A DNA stretch of 64,000 nt from positions 1 to 64,000 of the forward strand of contig CAJIYG010000002.1 in assembly GCA_905181585.1 (NCBI GenBank). The letters run 5' to 3'. A program made the position numbers and the translations under genes. The stretch is from an uncultured Flavobacteriales bacterium (GTDB taxonomy: Bacteria; Bacteroidota; Bacteroidia; Flavobacteriales; BACL11). The notes under the pieces are model-generated. The model saw only the letters and a list, made by a program, of their open reading frames with translations, did no database searches and was not told the DNA's origin. Below, in pieces: positions 40,444-50,113 of this stretch (positions within the stretch are counted from its first letter, which is position 1; each line of letters opens with the position of its first letter).

Positions 40444-40465
40444 CACTCAAATAAATTAAAAAAAA

Positions 40466-42010
40466 ATGAAAAAAATAATATTAACTCTTTTTACTGTCTG
40501 TTGCATTTATAAATGTAAATGCACAGTGTAATTCAAATCCAATTTCTGATAATGGTGCGTTCAGGTACAGTAAATTTTTCTGATAGTTCAACTGTATCTA
40601 ATAGCTTTTCAACTAATTATTCTGTTTCTTATTTATGGGATTTTGGAGATGGCTTTACTTCAACTCAACAAAGTCCGTGTCATACTTATGGAGATTTATC
40701 TAATGTTTCATTTCCATTATATGCTACTTTGACTGTTACATATTTTGATTCTACAATCATTAACTATTGTATAGATACAGATTCTGTTCAGTAATTATTT
40801 TTAATTAATCCTGTGTATTATGGAGATTTACAAATTTCTCGTTTCAGGAAATAATCTTACAGCTAACTGGACATATAGTATTGGTGGTACTAGTGGATGT
40901 GCAAATAATTATCCTAGTACTTATTTATGGTCAAATGGAGATACTACTCAAACAACAAGTGTAAATTCTCCTGGAACATATACCTGTACAGTAACTACTA
41001 CAACAGGTTGTGTATATACAAGCACATACTCTTATAATGGATCTCTCACATTAACTTTTGATTGTAGTCAAATGGATATTTTTGAAGCTAATGATGATTA
41101 TAATGTTTTATCATTTCAATCATCATACATAAATAATAATGTATTTCCTGAACTAATTGATTCTCTTTCTTATTGGGAAGCATATACACCTGATGGAAAT
41201 GTCTGCGGCCTTTATCCTATGATGTGGCAAGGTGCACCTTCAACAATGTCTTTTCAAAATTCTAATTTCAATGGAGTACCGTCTGATTCTATGTACATAT
41301 GTCATTATGCTTATTTATACGATAGTTTATATCAATTTAATATTGGTAATAATGGTTCAATACAATTGGGCTCTATATGCAATGATTGTGAATTATTTAT
41401 ATGGGTAGTAGACGAATGGATTCTCGCTGTTGCCAATACTACATGGGATTGTGATCCTATAATTGGATGTTATGATGCAGGTCCAACAGGAGGAGGTGCC
41501 TTTACCTCTTATGCAGCTTGTGATGCTTTTTGTTTAAGTTCATGGTCTACCCCTTACTGTGATTCTTTAGAAGTTAATGTCATAGGGTCAACTGCAGATT
41601 CTGTTACTTTGGGAACTAATCTTTCATCACTAGGATTTACTGGTTTTTCTGAACATGAGTGGACTGAGTGGACTAGTAATGGAATAGGGACTATTGACAC
41701 AAGTGCAACGCCAACATTTGCAATTAATATTGGAGATACTAATATTTATTTATTACAATTAACAATTGCTGATAATATGGGAATGACATGGATATGTATT
41801 TATCCTACAATGATATTTTGGGATGGTGGTTCTTGGATTGCCCTTAGAACATCTCAGCCAACAAGTTTGAATCCTGAAACAATTTTCAACCCTAAAAAAT
41901 TACTTAGAATAACGGATATTTTAGGTAGAGAAACAACTTTTAAAGCTAATGAAGTCCAATTTTATATTTATGATGACGGTAGCATAGAAAAGAAGTACAT
42001 GATTGATTAA
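40466..42010 (+). CDS. Secreted PKD-domain protein with short sorting-like tail, frameshifted
   Basis: Joined over at least three shifts (near 40495, 40560 and 40790-40845) this is about 510 residues. An N-terminal signal peptide begins MKKIILTLFT. Next is a PKD domain (SDSSTVSNSF, VSYLWDFGDGFTSTQQS), then a second beta-sandwich with STYLWSNGDTTQTTSVN and PGTYTCTVTTTTGC. A central Trp/Cys-rich region (WVVDEWILAVANTTWDCDP) follows. The tail ITDILGRETT, then FYIYDDGSIEKKYMID, matches tails elsewhere in the window. It overlaps the next gene by 1 base. Extracellular function unknown. Confidence 0.75.
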
Positions 42011-42909
42011 TGAATTATAAAAATCTGTTTTTTGTTGTAGTAATTTGTGCCTCTGCCTTTTTAAATAGGCTAGAGGCACAAGTTATTTTAGATATTGAAA
42101 ATATTTCTATTCCAGATAGTATTTCTTATGGTGAAAACCTGACGATAGATCTTACTATTGTTAATAAAGGCTCACATTGTGATTCTTTACAAACTTATAT
42201 TGTTTCATCTAGTCAATTTCAAATTGACTTTATTTCAAATGCTGATTCTATAGGATTTGATTCCTTAGCTTACTACTGGTATGTTAATGATTTTAACGGT
42301 AATCTAAATCATCAGAGTTTTTCTTCTACAGCGTCAGTAATTTTACCTTCATCTTCTAATTTAGATACTATTCTTGCTTGCTTATATATTGAAGATAATA
42401 GTATTATTAATCCTTTACAGCATTGTAATATATGTGATACTCTAGTTTGGGATGGAATTAATTGGGTCAAAACTGCACAAGTTATAACCTCAGGGTCATT
42501 ATATCATCCTATAAATTTAAATTTTGGGTCTCAATCATTATTAAATACTAATCAAACATTTGTTCCAATTTATTTGCCAGTATCTATATATACTCCATTT
42601 GGTTTTACTACTGGAGACAGTATAGATGTTAGTATTTCTTTTTTAAATGTCAATCAATTTTCCTTTTTACAGGCTGGTGATAATATTGTTATTATATGGC
42701 CCTCATCAATTGGCCCTATTGATGCTGACACATCAGTTACTCCTATATTTATACAAAACAATACTTCATATTTTGGAGAAAATTATTTTGAAGAAAATAA
42801 AAATTCTGGAACTTTTGATTTGCTTGGTAGAGAATACTTTAGCGACTCTCAGCTAATAGAGGGAGTAATTTATATTAGAAATGGTAAAAAGTTTATTTAT
42901 AAAAAATGA
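42010..42909 (+). CDS. Secreted beta-rich protein with short sorting-like tail
   Basis: 299 residues. Signal peptide (NYKNLFFVVVICASAFLNRL, then EAQ), a CARDB/DUF11-like beta-sandwich (IPDSISYGENLTIDLTIVN), a Cys pair (HCNICDTLVWDGINW), and the tail TFDLLGREYFSDS, then VIYIRNGKKFIYKK. Overlaps the genes on both sides, so the three are co-translated. I do not recognise a specific function. Confidence 0.75.
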   Translation: MNYKNLFFVVVICASAFLNRLEAQVILDIENISIPDSISYGENLTIDLTIVNKGSHCDSLQTYIVSSSQFQIDFISNADSIGFDSLAYYWYVNDFNGNLNHQSFSSTASVILPSSSNLDTILACLYIEDNSIINPLQHCNICDTLVWDGINWVKTAQVITSGSLYHPINLNFGSQSLLNTNQTFVPIYLPVSIYTPFGFTTGDSIDVSISFLNVNQFSFLQAGDNIVIIWPSSIGPIDADTSVTPIFIQNNTSYFGENYFEENKNSGTFDLLGREYFSDSQLIEGVIYIRNGKKFIYKK

Positions 42910-44351
42910 AAGATTTAATAAATATAATAAATGCTTTATCAAAAGAAGAGATTAGATTCTATAAGTTATTTGTAAATCGCACCTCTGCTGGTAAACAAAA
43001 AAGAAAAGATATAATCTTATTTGATTTGTTTAGAAAGGATGTCAACAATAAACTTACTACTGAAGTAATTATTAAAAAATTAAAGCTTTCAAACTCTAAT
43101 AGTTATTATCAATTGAAGAATAGAATTTATAATGATTTAAATAATTCTATGACATGGCAGCATATCTCAAAAGATTATCAATCTGAGGCTTACAGTTTTG
43201 TTTTATTAGCAAGAGTCTATAAATCTAAAGATGAATTGCAGTTATCATTAAATTTTCTTTTAAAGGCAGAAAAGTCAGCTGTTTTAAATGAGTTGTATGA
43301 TATATTATCAATTATATATAACGAAATCCTTGAACTTTCTCATGAGCTTATATCTATTAATATTGAAAAATATTTAACTTTAAAAGAAAAGAATACTGTA
43401 AGATTAAATTCTTTTAATGAGATAGAAAATCTTTTAGCCGAGGTTATGTATACAATTAAAATTGATCAGAATTTTTCTAAGAAAAGAAGTAATATTACTA
43501 AACTGTTAGAATTAAAAATTAATCAAGCAAAACAAAATAAGGATCTTATTAAGACAAAGAGGTTTAATCAAAAGATTTTTAAATTGTATAGTAGATTACT
43601 TCTTAGAAAAGAAGATTTTATTAAGTTAGAAATATTTTTAATAGATTCATTTGAAAAATTTGAAGAAAACAATATTTACTGTAGAAAAAATCATCAAGAT
43701 AAATTAACACATCTAACATATCTTACTAATTGTTTAAATAAAAATAAAAAATATAAAGATTCAATTGCTGCTGCTGAGCGTTTAAAATTATCAACACTAG
43801 AATATGATAGTTTTTTAGAAAATAAATTTTTGTTTTATTATTACAATACTTTAATTGCTAATCTGTATGCATTAAATGATTTTGATAAAGCTTTAAATGT
43901 TTTAAAAAAGGCGAAGAAAAATGAAGTAATAACAAAGACACCATCATTTACAGCATTTATATATCTTAATTATTCATTAATATATTGGAAACAAAAAAAG
44001 TTTGCGTTAGCATCAAAAAATAGTTCAAGGCTTTTACTTCAAAAAGATTTCGAACTACTTGATAATTCATTTCAACTTAATTTGAAAATTGTTGACTTAA
44101 TTATGAAGATTCACATTAAGGATTTTGAATCAGTAATAGTTTTAGTTAGTAATTTGAGGAATTCTTTTAAAATTCTTTTAGATTCAAATAAGTATTTAAT
44201 AGAGAATGATTTTATTCAATTAATATTAAAGATTGCTGATGATTCTATAATTAAAAATGATTTTAAAAACTTTATCTCAACGCATAATAATTCTTTAAAA
44301 GATACTATTATAGACTATTGTGAATGGATTAATAATTATCATAATAAATAA
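42906..44351 (+). CDS. Large helical protein of unknown function
   Basis: 481 residues, mainly alpha-helical, Lys/Asn-rich, no signal peptide, so cytoplasmic. The N-terminus (MKDLINIINALSKEEIRFYK, then KRKDIILFDLFRK) matches a conserved but unnamed Bacteroidota family I have seen only as hypothetical; the middle has TPR-like helical repeats (ALNDFDKALNVLKKAKKNE). ATG overlaps the stop of the upstream secreted protein by 4 bases. Pairing with a secreted protein suggests a regulator or export factor, but that is a guess. Confidence 0.7.
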   Translation: MKDLINIINALSKEEIRFYKLFVNRTSAGKQKRKDIILFDLFRKDVNNKLTTEVIIKKLKLSNSNSYYQLKNRIYNDLNNSMTWQHISKDYQSEAYSFVLLARVYKSKDELQLSLNFLLKAEKSAVLNELYDILSIIYNEILELSHELISINIEKYLTLKEKNTVRLNSFNEIENLLAEVMYTIKIDQNFSKKRSNITKLLELKINQAKQNKDLIKTKRFNQKIFKLYSRLLLRKEDFIKLEIFLIDSFEKFEENNIYCRKNHQDKLTHLTYLTNCLNKNKKYKDSIAAAERLKLSTLEYDSFLENKFLFYYYNTLIANLYALNDFDKALNVLKKAKKNEVITKTPSFTAFIYLNYSLIYWKQKKFALASKNSSRLLLQKDFELLDNSFQLNLKIVDLIMKIHIKDFESVIVLVSNLRNSFKILLDSNKYLIENDFIQLILKIADDSIIKNDFKNFISTHNNSLKDTIIDYCEWINNYHNK

Positions 44352-44478
44352 TAAATGATCTAGTGATTTTTATGTTTTTAAATAAATTATATAAGTTTTT
44401 AATCAAAATGTATAACTTTTAATGTAAAAAGTTATGCTTTAAATAATAAAATAATTATTTTTGACAAAAATTATAATT

Positions 44479-44664
44479 ATGTTAAAAGTGAAAAAATTAA
44501 GCGAAAAGAAAGAAAAAATTTTAGAAAAAATTAGAATGCGTACACCTGAAGTATTTCCGAAAATCATTTTTACTGCTAGAAACTTAACAGTTACTTTAAA
44601 AAGTAAAACTCAGTTAGATAAATGGATTCAAATGTATCCTGAAGGAACATATAAAACGGTTTAA
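44479..44664 (+). CDS. Small basic conserved hypothetical protein
   Basis: 61 residues from ATG 44479 (MLKVKKLSEKKEKILEKIRM), Lys/Arg-rich with TPEVFPKIIFTARNLTVTL. A longer frame begins with TTG at 44461, less likely. It has a compact, conserved look and no signal peptide or membrane helix; I do not recognise the family. Confidence 0.55.
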   Translation: MLKVKKLSEKKEKILEKIRMRTPEVFPKIIFTARNLTVTLKSKTQLDKWIQMYPEGTYKTV

Positions 44665-44714
44665 CTCAATTTAACAATTATCTAAATTAATTACTAACAA
44701 ATACTTTAAAAATT

Positions 44715-47375
44715 ATGAAAAAAATATTATTAACCCTTGCAATTTTATGCTCTTTCTCATTCAATAATTTTGCACAATCTATCACCCATTATGTAAATTC
44801 TGGTAACTATTATTATTCACCAAGCTCATTAACAATAAATGAAGGAGATACTGTTGTTTGGACTAATGATGGTGGGTTTCACAATGTTAATGCGGATATT
44901 AATACATTAACGGGATTAAGTTTTAATAATCCAGTTTCCTTTTTATCTTCTCCTACTTCAAATACAACTTTACATACTTTTATTTTTACAGTACCAGGAA
45001 CTTATAACTACGATTGCTCTGTGGGTTCTCATGCATCAAATGGAATGGTTGGGTCATTAATTGTTAATGCATTACCAATTCCGGGTTGTACAGATCCTTT
45101 AGCATTGAACTATGATGCAAATGCAACTATTGATGATGGATCATGTATATACCCATCAAATAGTATCTATGATATAGTAGCAAATTCAAATGATCATAAT
45201 ACCTTGGAATTGGCTATTGATACATGTGGATTAACATCAACCTTACAGGGAGCTGGAACATTTACTCTTATTTGCACCAACAGATGCTGCTTTTAATGCA
45301 TTACCTCAAGGAACAATAGCTGCATTATTAAATGATTTACCACAACTGACAAATATTCTGTTACATCATGCCTTAGGAGATACGGTAATGTCTGGAATGT
45401 TATCAAATAATCAAGTCGTAACTACTTTACTTGGTACAGATGTAACAGTAACAATTAATTCAAATGGCGTATTTATAGATAATGCTCAGGTAACTAGTAG
45501 CAGATATCGTTGCTGATAATGGAGTAGTACATGTAATTGATGCAGTATTACTTCCACCAGCACCACCAACAAATAGTATTTATGATATTGTTGCTAATTC
45601 TACTGATCATACTACTTTAAAGACAGCTATAGATGCGTGTGCATTACATGTGGTTTTACATCTACTTACAGGGACGGAACATTTACATTATTTGCACCAA
45701 CAGATGCTGCTTTTAATGCATTACCTGCAAGGAACAGTAGCTGCATTATTAAATGATTTACCACAATCTAACAACATATTATTTACATCATGCTTTAGGA
45801 GATACGGTAATGTCAGGAATGTTATCAAATAATCAAGTAGTAACTACTTTACTTGGACAGATGTAACAGTAACAATTAATTCAAATGGTGTATTTATAGA
45901 TAATGCTCAGGTAACTAGTAGCAGATATTGTTGCTGATAATGGAGTAGTACATGTAATTGATGCAGTATTACTTACCACCAGCACCACAATCAAATAGTG
46001 TTTATGATATTGTTGCGAATTCTTAGATCATACATATTTTACAGAATTAGAATTGACACATGTGGATTAACATCTACTTTACAGGAGCTGGACCATTTAC
46101 ATTATTTGCACCAACAGATGCTGCTTTTAATGCATTACCTCAAGGAACAATAGCTGCATTATTAAATGATTTACCACAACTAACAGATATTTTAAAACAC
46201 CATGTAGTGGGAGATAGTGTAATGTCAGGAATGTTATCAAATAATCAAGTAGTAACTACTTTACTTGGTACAGATGTTACAGTAACTATTAATTCAAATG
46301 GAGATGTGTTTATAGATAATGCTCAGGTAATAGTAGCAGATATTGTTGCTGATAATGGAGTAGTACATGTAATTGATGCAGTATTACTTCCGCCGCCACC
46401 TTCAACAAACAGTGTTTACGATATTGTTGCAAATTCAACAGATCACAATATTCTTGAGTTCGCTATTGATACTTGTGGTCTAACAACAACGCTAAAAGGA
46501 GCTGGACCATTTACTATTTTTGCTCCAACAGATGCTGCGTTTAATGCCTTAGGACAAGCAACATTTACTACAATTACTTGGTGATTTACCAACTCTAACA
46601 AATATTTTAACACATCACGTAGTAGGAGATAGTGTAATGTCAGGAATGTTATCAAATAATCAAATAGTAACTACTTTACTTGGAATGATGTAACAGTAAC
46701 CATTAATTCAAATGGAGATGTTTTTATAGACAATGCTCAAGTAATAGTAGCAGATATTGTAGCAGATAACGGAGTAGTACATGTAATTGATGCTGTTTTA
46801 ATTCCACCTACACCAGCTAATAATACTGTTTACGATATCATTGATTTATCACCTTCACATACAACCTTAAAGACTGCAATAGATGCATGTGGTTTGGATG
46901 GAACTTTACAAGGACCTGGGCCATTTACAGTTTTTGCTCCAACAGATGCTGCTTTTAATGCTTTACCAGCTGGAACAGTTACTGCATTATTAAATGATCT
47001 TCCACAATTAACAGATATTTTAAAGCATCATGTAGTAGGAGATAGTGTAATGTCTGGAATGTTATCAAATAATCAAATTGTAACTACTTTGCTTAGGAAC
47101 AGATGTAACAGTAACCATTAACTCAAATGGAGATGTATTTATAGATAATGCTCAAGTAATTGTAGCAGATATTGTTGCTGATAACGGAGTAGTACATGTA
47201 ATTGATGCTGTGTTACTTCCTCATAACTACACTAGTAAGTGAAATCAATGAATTAAATAATAAATATTTACACTCGGTCAACATACTGGGAAAAAAAATT
47301 AGTAGAGATGCAAAAAATCAAATTGTTTTAGACATTTACTCTAACGGTAATATCATTAAAAGATTTACTAGATAA
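44715..47375 (+). CDS. Secreted cupredoxin plus five-fasciclin-repeat protein, frameshifted
   Basis: Joined length about 886 residues. Signal peptide ([20 protein letters not shown]), then a plastocyanin-like domain (about 20-118: [20 protein letters not shown], and [13 protein letters not shown] with the Cys and His copper ligands; Met follows). A short [15 protein letters not shown] motif is next, then five FAS1 domains with a 138-residue period, and finally a tail [10 protein letters not shown], then [16 protein letters not shown]1 domains mediate adhesion. Frameshifts occur near 45265, 45490, 45725-45780, 45855, 45915, 45970-46080, 46575, 46682, 47095 and 47222. Sequencing error in near-identical repeats is a strong alternative to decay. 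Confidence 0.78.
45159..47220 (+). repeat. Five tandem 414-base repeats encoding FAS1 domains
   Basis: The block TTTGC(A/T)CCAACAGATGCTGC starts at 45271, 45691, 46105, 46519 and 46933, giving steps of 420, 414, 414 and 414. The basic unit is 414 bases, or 138 residues; the first interval carries about 6 extra bases, consistent with indels. Units share long near-identical runs such as GTAATGTC(A/T)GGAATG. Recent duplication or gene conversion is implied. Confidence 0.9.
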
Positions 47376-47396
47376 TTACAATTCAAATTTTATTTT

Positions 47397-47429
47397 AAAA
47401 GCCCACTTATTTAAGTGGGCTTTTTTTTA
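47397..47429 (+). terminator. Intrinsic terminator after the fasciclin gene
   Basis: AAGCCCACTT and AAGTGGGCTT form a 10-base stem with a short loop, followed by a run of eight or more T. Confidence 0.9.
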
Positions 47430-47522
47430 TTAAAATTTTGGTTTTATATAAATCGTTAATACTAGTATCTTCTAATTTTTATTTATTCTAAATATAAATT
47501 ACTAAAAATCAGTAGTTTAGAG

Positions 47523-47553
47523 TTGCTTTATTCTTATATCTTATTTAAATTTG
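47523..47553 (+). promoter_or_regulatory. Promoter (TTG-N20-TAAATTTG) of the Cys-rich protein gene
   Basis: TTG at 47523-47525, 20 bases, then TAAATTTG at 47546-47553, both elements close to the Bacteroidota consensus. ATG follows 13 bases later at 47567. Confidence 0.6.
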
Positions 47554-47566
47554 AGAAAAATTAATT

Positions 47567-47809
47567 ATGAATATCAAAACTGTATCAACTTGTATAAATT
47601 GTGAAAATCTAATTTCAAATTTTATTTGTAGTAAACATAATTTAAATGTTGGAATTTATAATGTATGTGAAAGCCACACTTTGAAACATTCAATTTCTAA
47701 AGATTCCTCATGTTCTAATTGTTCTAACTTTGAAAATGAAAATTGTACTAAGCCTGAACAAGCTAGCAATGATCTCTTGTGTTTTGATTGGCAATTTAAG
47801 GTTGCATAG
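47567..47809 (+). CDS. Small Cys-rich protein, probable zinc binder
   Basis: 80 residues with ten Cys and several His, many in pairs (CINCENL, CSKHNLN, CESHTLKH, CSNCSNF). The spacing (CxxC repeats) points to zinc-ribbon-like metal binding in the cytoplasm. No known family recognised. The 3' end is 3 bases from the DUF2256 gene stop on the opposite strand. Confidence 0.65.
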   Translation: MNIKTVSTCINCENLISNFICSKHNLNVGIYNVCESHTLKHSISKDSSCSNCSNFENENCTKPEQASNDLLCFDWQFKVA

Positions 47810-47812
47810 AAA

Positions 47813-47944
47813 TTATTTGTTTTTATTTCCTCTACACCTTTTACTACAATATTTTACTTCGTCCCAAACTTTTTCCCACTTTTTTCTCCAATTAAATGGT
47901 CTTTCACAGACTTGACAAATTTTTGATGGTAGTGGCTTTTTCAT
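47813..47944 (-). CDS. DUF2256 domain-containing small protein
   Basis: 43 residues, [20 protein letters not shown] with [19 protein letters not shown]. It matches DUF2256: a CxxC pair, the FxWRKKW motif, then YCSxRCR, a small zinc-binding protein of unknown function widespread in bacteria, often next to FAD-binding or cryptochrome genes in other organisms (none here). It is below common length cut-offs. The start lies 1 base before the stop codon of the acyltransferase gene, so it may be the last gene of that operon. Confidence 0.85.
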   Translation of the reverse strand: MKKPLPSKICQVCERPFNWRKKWEKVWDEVKYCSKRCRGNKNK

Positions 47945-48565
47945 CTAAATAATTAATTTTTTTAAAGCTTTCTCTGAAGTAGTTAAAATATCTTCTAACT
48001 CATAAGATTCAAATTTAATAGGATCACCAAATCTTATGGAACAGTTATATGGTAGAATTAACTTTTTTCCTTTTGGTAATGTTTTGTAGATGTTTTCTAA
48101 ATAAACAGGTATTACGTTAACATCTTGATTTCTTTGAATCAAATAAGCTAAACCTTTTTTGAAATTTGTCATTACTCCAGCTGTTCCTCTAGATCCTTCA
48201 GGGTATAATATTAAAGATCTTGATTTCTTCACCATTTTATCCATTGAATCAATTGGGTCATTATTTGGGTCATTCCTATCCCTTTTAATCAAAGTAGCAT
48301 TAACTAAATATCGCATTAAGAATTTTTTAACAGTACTTCCTCCAAAAAAATCAACAGCTGCAATTGGATGAACTTTATGGATATATTTTGAGGGTATAGC
48401 ACTCATGATAGCCATAGTATCCATATGACTATTATGATTAGCAATTAGTATAAATTGTTTTTTATTTTTTAGAGACTTATTGTTAATATAACTTAAACCA
48501 ATAAATATTTTTAAGAAATTCCTCCAAAAAACTGAGTAAATAATTATTAAAATTATCTTTTTCAT
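47945..48565 (-). CDS. Lysophospholipid acyltransferase (PlsC-like)
   Basis: 206 residues. Acyl transfer to a lysophospholipid or similar. The HX4D motif is NHNSHMD (43-49) and the glycerophosphate block is YPEGSRG; N-terminal membrane helix (IILIIIYSVFWRNF). It sits at the downstream end of an operon with a cytidylyltransferase and a CDP-alcohol phosphatidyltransferase, so it probably supplies or remodels the phosphatidate those enzymes use. Start overlaps cdsA-like gene by 4 bases. Confidence 0.85.
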   Translation of the reverse strand: MKKIILIIIYSVFWRNFLKIFIGLSYINNKSLKNKKQFILIANHNSHMDTMAIMSAIPSKYIHKVHPIAAVDFFGGSTVKKFLMRYLVNATLIKRDRNDPNNDPIDSMDKMVKKSRSLILYPEGSRGTAGVMTNFKKGLAYLIQRNQDVNVIPVYLENIYKTLPKGKKLILPYNCSIRFGDPIKFESYELEDILTTSEKALKKLII

Positions 48566-49518
48566 GCTGAGAGTATAATGAAATATATCATATGAAAAAA
48601 TGGTGATGCTGTTGTAGATAGACTATCTACTCTGTCTAGTATTCCACCATGTCCAGGGATTGCGTTACTCATATCTTTAACTCCAAAATCTCTCTTTACA
48701 GCAGACATTATAGCATCTCCCATAAAACCAAATATAGCAATAGAACCAGAAAGAAGAATTAATTGCCATGAATTTAAGGGAGTTAAAAATCCCATAAAAT
48801 ATCCAATAATAGCAGTAGAAATAACTCCTCCAATAAAACCTTCCCATGTTTTATTTGGACTAACTTTTGGAAGAATTTTGTGTTTACCAAAAATTTTACC
48901 CCAAACAAATTGCATTATATCATTTGCTTCAGTGATAAAAATAAGAAATAATAAAAGTGCTTTTCCAGATACTCCATTAGAATTCATCTCTGGAAAGTTA
49001 ATAAGTAAAGCTAGATGACTTATACCAAAAACTCCCAACATAAGAGAAGTAGGAAGAATGCACATAGTCCTTATAATATCTTTTGTTTCGCCAGTTAAGA
49101 CAAGTAAAAAAGGAATTATAATAAACATAAAAACTGGTATAAAAATTAGAAATAATGTATAGTATCCCTTAAAAGCAAGAAAATATTGTATTGGAATAGA
49201 TAGATAACAAAAAAACAATACTGATCTATCTGTCTCCCTAAGGCTCAATAGCGAATATATCTCTCTTAAAGTTAAGAAAGATAGAAACCCTAGTGCAAGA
49301 TAAGTAATGACCGGGTCTACAACTGATGCAAAGACAAAGATCGAGCACATTATCCACCATGAACGTGTTCGGATTTGCATTTCATCAACTAATTTACTTG
49401 GTTTTATCATGCCCCAAATCCAAAATAATGTAGTAGCGATAACTAAAATCATTAAAATAATAGCAATAACCCACTGTATTTCTGGAATTAAGTCAATAGA
49501 GTTAAAAATTTTATTCAT
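48562..49518 (-). CDS. Phosphatidate cytidylyltransferase (CdsA/YnbB-like)
   Basis: 318 residues with about eight membrane helices. The signature KTWEGFIGGVISTAIIGYF and the C-terminal PGHGGILDRVDSLSTTA are the CDP-diglyceride synthase motif with the metal-binding Asp. It makes CDP-diacylglycerol from phosphatidate and CTP. Neighbours and length resemble YnbB of E. coli more than a stand-alone CdsA. Overlaps both adjacent genes. Confidence 0.85.
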   Translation of the reverse strand: MNKIFNSIDLIPEIQWVIAIILMILVIATTLFWIWGMIKPSKLVDEMQIRTRSWWIMCSIFVFASVVDPVITYLALGFLSFLTLREIYSLLSLRETDRSVLFFCYLSIPIQYFLAFKGYYTLFLIFIPVFMFIIIPFLLVLTGETKDIIRTMCILPTSLMLGVFGISHLALLINFPEMNSNGVSGKALLLFLIFITEANDIMQFVWGKIFGKHKILPKVSPNKTWEGFIGGVISTAIIGYFMGFLTPLNSWQLILLSGSIAIFGFMGDAIMSAVKRDFGVKDMSNAIPGHGGILDRVDSLSTTASPFFHMIYFIILSA

Positions 49519-50113
49519 TTTTTATAGCATTAATTAAACGTAAATATGAACTTATAATCATTAAAAATATTACTAATATTAAAATATAGTTTAAGAAAAC
49601 AGTAGCCTGGCTAGAAAAAAACATATAAATACATAATAGTCCAATAAAAAGAGCTCTATCACTTTTTCCCATAGGGCCATCATATCTTCTTTCCCCTGAA
49701 ATAGTTTTTGCTAAAACCCCACAGAATTCATTGATAACTGATAAAACAATAAAAAATATAGTATACTCAATTATTAAGTTGTCAAAATATAAAAGTGGAA
49801 AATAAATAGCAATATCAGAAATAATATCACCAATTTCATTTAAAATCTCTCCTTTTTTTGATTTTAGATTATACTTATTTGCCATCATGCCATCTAAAGC
49901 ATTTAGGCCCATTCGAACAATTAGTCCTATAGCAACCAATAAATAAAATATTTTATTGTTTTGAGCATGATAAAATATATATCCAATAAAAAAAGAAAAG
50001 ACTATTGAGAAAATTGTTATATGATTTGGTGTTATTCCAAATTTTCTTAAAACAGCAAGTATAGGTAAAAGAAGCTTTTGAAATTTAGGTTTTATATCAT
50101 ATACAGAAATCAT
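49511..50113 (-). CDS. CDP-alcohol phosphatidyltransferase (YnbA-like)
   Basis: 200 residues with about six membrane helices. The family signature is D-x2-DG-x2-AR-x8-G-x3-D-x3-D. Here it reads NALDGMMANKYNLKSKKGEI followed by LNEIGDIISD, so the first Asp is Asn, the Arg is Asn, and the GxxxD Asp is Asn. This variation is, I believe, shared by YnbA-like proteins rather than random damage. It would join CDP-diacylglycerol to an unidentified alcohol. Overlaps the CdsA-like gene by 8 bases and the hydrolase-like gene by 4. Confidence 0.82.
   Translation of the reverse strand: MISVYDIKPKFQKLLLPILAVLRKFGITPNHITIFSIVFSFFIGYIFYHAQNNKIFYLLVAIGLIVRMGLNALDGMMANKYNLKSKKGEILNEIGDIISDIAIYFPLLYFDNLIIEYTIFFIVLSVINEFCGVLAKTISGERRYDGPMGKSDRALFIGLLCIYMFFSSQATVFLNYILILVIFLMIISSYLRLINAIKNE

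Noticed and set aside
40239-40465. Gap after paaE examined for an RNA or small gene
   Set aside because: Only a -7 element near the end is visible; no hairpin with a T-run and no conserved open frame.
46443-46655. Minus-strand frame in the fasciclin repeats
   Set aside because: Antisense shadow of the repeat region; no independent signals.
45159-47220. Regular repeats that could suggest a CRISPR array
   Set aside because: Units are 414 bases and protein-coding (FAS1 domains), not short repeats with spacers.
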